DNA of 8,598 nt from Erysipelotrichaceae bacterium. Its GTDB lineage: Bacteria > Bacillota_I > Bacilli_A > Erysipelotrichales > Erysipelotrichaceae. A program made the position numbers and the translations under genes. The notes below the pieces were generated by a model that saw only the letters and a program-made list of their open reading frames with translations, was not told the DNA's origin and did no database searches. The DNA is taken from NCBI GenBank assembly GCA_024709285.1, contig JANJWY010000078.1, forward strand, positions 1 to 8,598. The letters run 5' to 3'. How positions within the stretch are numbered: the first letter of the stretch is position 1; the number at the start of each line of letters is the position of its first letter. Positions 6,578-8,598 of this stretch are shown in pieces.

Positions 6578-7590
6578 AAGACCTCCCTCTTGGCTATCGT
6601 TATAGTCAACGGCATAATGCCCTTACTTAATAATATATCACTAATACTTACCGGATGTGCAAAAAACGCAACGGCACAATCACCCCCACCGGCACCGGAA
6701 GATTTAGCGGCACCGCCGTGAGCTAAACATATGTCTATAAACGTTGAAATCAGCGGTGTCTCTATCATCAGATGAGAGATCTCCTCCAGACTTTTCAGCC
6801 ATGATCGATAAAGACGAATGCTGTCTAGAAATTCATATACTGACTTGCTTTGAACCAAATCATCCACTATTTTTCCGGACTGATTCAACAGAAGTTGGTA
6901 TTCGACATCTGTTGATAGTTTCTTTATCTGATCAACTCGACTTTGCGTCAAAGCCGGCTCGCCCGTCCATCCTACCACTAAATTGAACTCGAAAGGAAAA
7001 TTAAGATAAGATATGGATAACTGAGACCATTCTGAATCAACCAATTTTATAACCGATCCTGAAATATCAAAATCCGCAAAACGTGTGTAGCGGATAATTC
7101 CACCAAAAACCGCTGCTGCCAAATCACCGAATGAACCACTGACGTCAAGCCTTTTCTGACTGATTACACAGAGTTTAAAAATCGCGATATTATTCAAGTT
7201 TTGATTATAAAAACAATTGAGACCTTTTATGATTGCCGCAACGACAGCTCCGCTAGAACCTAAACCCAGTTTTCTGCCATCTTCACTATCCAAATCACTT
7301 TCAACCGTGATGTATACCGGAGTAACAACCTGTCCTTTTTCCTTTAGAAAATCATAAAAAACCACGAGCGCAGAGATGGCATATTTCCAATACTCATCCG
7401 AAACATTCAAATCGTCAAAAACGATTTCTCTGCTGTTATTTGCAGTTTTCAGAGCAAATCGGGTTGATTCTTCAATTGTCGCACGAATTTTGAGTTGTGT
7501 AGCTAAAATCACTGCCGGATACCCGGGATGAACGACCGCATATTCACCGACGATATACAGTTTCCCCCAGCCGACGCCTTCAGCTTTCAT
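6574..7590 (-). CDS. mvaK2: Phosphomevalonate kinase
   Basis: GHMP-family kinase that phosphorylates 5-phosphomevalonate with ATP to give 5-diphosphomevalonate, the substrate of MvaD encoded just upstream. Seen, numbered from ATG 7590 (338 aa): GKLYIVGEYAVVHPGYPAV at 9-27, the MvaK2 N-terminal signature; KLGLGSSGAVV at 107-117, the glycine/serine-rich ATP phosphate loop; SGSFGDLAAAVFGG at 151-164 with the probable catalytic Asp156; VGWTGEPA at 206-213; and SSGAGGGDCAVA at 297-308, the third GHMP motif in its MvaK2 form. This pattern separates it from mevalonate kinase. The ATG overlaps the end of mvaD by 11 bases; a TTG one codon upstream (7593) is also possible. The ribosome binding sequence is distant (an AGGAGAGGGGG run about 12 bases or more upstream), so initiation probably relies on coupling to mvaD. 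Confidence 0.95.
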   Translation of the reverse strand: MKAEGVGWGKLYIVGEYAVVHPGYPAVILATQLKIRATIEESTRFALKTANNSREIVFDDLNVSDEYWKYAISALVVFYDFLKEKGQVVTPVYITVESDLDSEDGRKLGLGSSGAVVAAIIKGLNCFYNQNLNNIAIFKLCVISQKRLDVSGSFGDLAAAVFGGIIRYTRFADFDISGSVIKLVDSEWSQLSISYLNFPFEFNLVVGWTGEPALTQSRVDQIKKLSTDVEYQLLLNQSGKIVDDLVQSKSVYEFLDSIRLYRSWLKSLEEISHLMIETPLISTFIDICLAHGGAAKSSGAGGGDCAVAFFAHPVSISDILLSKGIMPLTITIAKREVL

Positions 7591-8530
7591 CAAGGATCGT
7601 CGCCCCCTCTCCTACAGCACAGATGATCATATCCGATGGATCAATCCATGTGGAAAGCTCATCAGCGATCGCTTGAACTTGTGACTGTCGGGTTAAGATT
7701 TTGACATTTGGGCCTGCATCCATAGTCGAATAACAATCGTAACCTTTTTTGTTTAAATCCTCAATGAAGCGCAGAACTTCAAGTGTTTTTGGCTGCATGT
7801 ATATCACTGGCTCATTGGCCGCCATCATACTTGCATGCATACGCATGGCATTGTGCTGCGTAATCTTTCCCATCATCGTAAAGTCACGCTTCTTGATCGC
7901 CTTTTTGATATTTTCAAAATCGGTTTGCGCACTGGAAACCCATGCAGGATAATAGGGCGATGTCAGTACAGTCCTGCGCATGGCTTCCTTACTTGATACA
8001 CCTTTTTTCTCTTTATTGATAATGACAACGATCATAGCAATGTCCCAGTCAGCACTGTCAAATTCGTAAGCATAGGGGATTTCATCTTTTTGCCATATCA
8101 CAAAACCACCGAATAAACTGCGCGTTGCCGAACCTGAACCAAAGCGCGTGATCACTGACAACTCTTTTTTCGATAGGTTTAAGTTGAAATAGCGATTTAA
8201 GGCGATTGCTAAAGCGGCGAACCCCGAGGCACTTGATGCTAATCCGGCAGCCGTTGGGAAGTTATTGACAGAAGTGATTCGAATATGATTTTTTCTTTGG
8301 CTCTGTTGACGGAATCGTTCAACAAATCCGAAGATTTTTTTCACTTCAATTGAATCTTGCTTATTACCATTAAGAAAGAATTCATCTTCCATGGCTGTTT
8401 CAATGATCGAATCGCTATAGAGCTTATCCAATGTCAATGAGAGTGAACTATTATAGGGAATGACCTGCTCCTCATTTTCTTTTCCCCAATACTTCACCAA
8501 AGCAATATTCGCATGGGCACGGGCCTTCAC
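7580..8530 (-). CDS. mvaD: Diphosphomevalonate decarboxylase
   Basis: Decarboxylates 5-diphosphomevalonate to isopentenyl diphosphate using ATP, in the cytoplasm. Seen, numbered from the GTG at 8530 (316 aa): KARAHANIALVKYWGK at 2-17, the family's N-terminal signature; NSSLSLTL at 27-34; PTAAGLASSASGFAAL at 92-107, the ATP phosphate loop; GSGSATRSLFGG at 131-142 with the active-site Arg137; and TMDAGPNVK at 269-277 with the catalytic Asp271. Length is close to the usual 320-330 aa. GTG 8530 is used because the conserved sequence begins right there, but there is no good ribosome binding site, and the frame stays open upstream for 22 more codons to the window edge without another start codon. 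Either it is coupled to an upstream gene ending at the GTGA overlap, or it is the C-terminal half of a longer protein. The gene lies upstream of mvaK2 and fni in one operon. Confidence 0.95.
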   Translation of the reverse strand: MKARAHANIALVKYWGKENEEQVIPYNSSLSLTLDKLYSDSIIETAMEDEFFLNGNKQDSIEVKKIFGFVERFRQQSQRKNHIRITSVNNFPTAAGLASSASGFAALAIALNRYFNLNLSKKELSVITRFGSGSATRSLFGGFVIWQKDEIPYAYEFDSADWDIAMIVVIINKEKKGVSSKEAMRRTVLTSPYYPAWVSSAQTDFENIKKAIKKRDFTMMGKITQHNAMRMHASMMAANEPVIYMQPKTLEVLRFIEDLNKKGYDCYSTMDAGPNVKILTRQSQVQAIADELSTWIDPSDMIICAVGEGATILDES

Positions 8531-8598
8531 TTTGTGTAAATTAAAGTCGAGAACAGAGATGTTTTCATCTTTCCAACGTCGGATGACCGCATCCCGGG
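8531..8598 (-). CDS. End of an upstream coding region, probably a GHMP kinase (mevalonate kinase expected); cut by window edge
   Basis: Two minus-strand frames are open here. The frame shared with mvaD reads RDAVIRRWKDENISVLDF then NLHK, straight into mvaD. Its helix-turn-strand character resembles the last helix and strand of GHMP kinases (compare ILLSKGIMPLTITIA at the end of MvaK2 here, and the W-x-x-x-G-I pattern ending other such kinases). The second frame reads GKMKTSLFSTLIYTK and stops at a TGA that overlaps the mvaD GTG by 4 bases (GTGA, 8530-8527), the usual coupling geometry. In Bacillota the gene before mvaD is commonly mevalonate kinase, mvaK1. Only 22 codons are visible, so the identity, the frame and whether it is separate from mvaD are all uncertain. 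Confidence 0.4.

Overview
The window looks like an ordinary chromosomal stretch of a Bacillota-type (Firmicutes) bacterium, possibly from a deeper branch such as the Erysipelotrichia/Mollicutes side (that finer placement is a guess). Reasons: moderately low GC by eye, strong AGGAGG-type ribosome binding sites, a bacterial mevalonate pathway with a type 2 (FMN-dependent) isopentenyl diphosphate isomerase, and TGA used as a normal stop, so this is the standard code and not the Mycoplasma code. All eight clear genes lie on the minus strand and are packed with 4-11 base overlaps or gaps of about 10 bases. No mobile element, CRISPR array, tRNA or rRNA was seen, and no stretch over 100 bases lacks a gene.

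In transcription order (right to left) there are three units. Unit 1 (about 8598 to 5481) is the lower mevalonate pathway: the end of an upstream reading frame (mevalonate kinase expected from the usual gene order), mvaD, mvaK2 and fni, closed by a clear intrinsic terminator at 5481-5504. Together these would convert phosphomevalonate to diphosphomevalonate (MvaK2), then to isopentenyl diphosphate (MvaD), then to dimethylallyl diphosphate (Fni), feeding undecaprenyl phosphate and other isoprenoids.

Unit 2 (about 5472 to 1315) has its own candidate extended -10 promoter, tucked against that terminator. It encodes a small four-helix-like membrane protein of unknown function, two related but divergent FtsX/MacB-type permeases, and a LolD/MacB-type ATPase. 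It ends in a second intrinsic terminator with a GAAA loop. The layout suggests a heteromeric ABC exporter or mechanotransmission complex with an accessory membrane protein; the substrate is unknown.

Unit 3 (about 1292 to beyond 1) has a NifS/IscS-like cysteine desulfurase whose stop codon directly abuts the start of a thioredoxin-fold protein with a WCPAC active site, cut off by the left edge. The pair suggests sulfur transfer coupled to thiol/disulfide chemistry.

No convincing new system is visible. The points most worth a second look are the reading frame upstream of mvaD, which stays open in frame with mvaD to the window edge and could mean a GHMP-kinase/MvaD fusion, the desulfurase/thioredoxin-like pair, and the placement of a hairpin right in front of the desulfurase gene.
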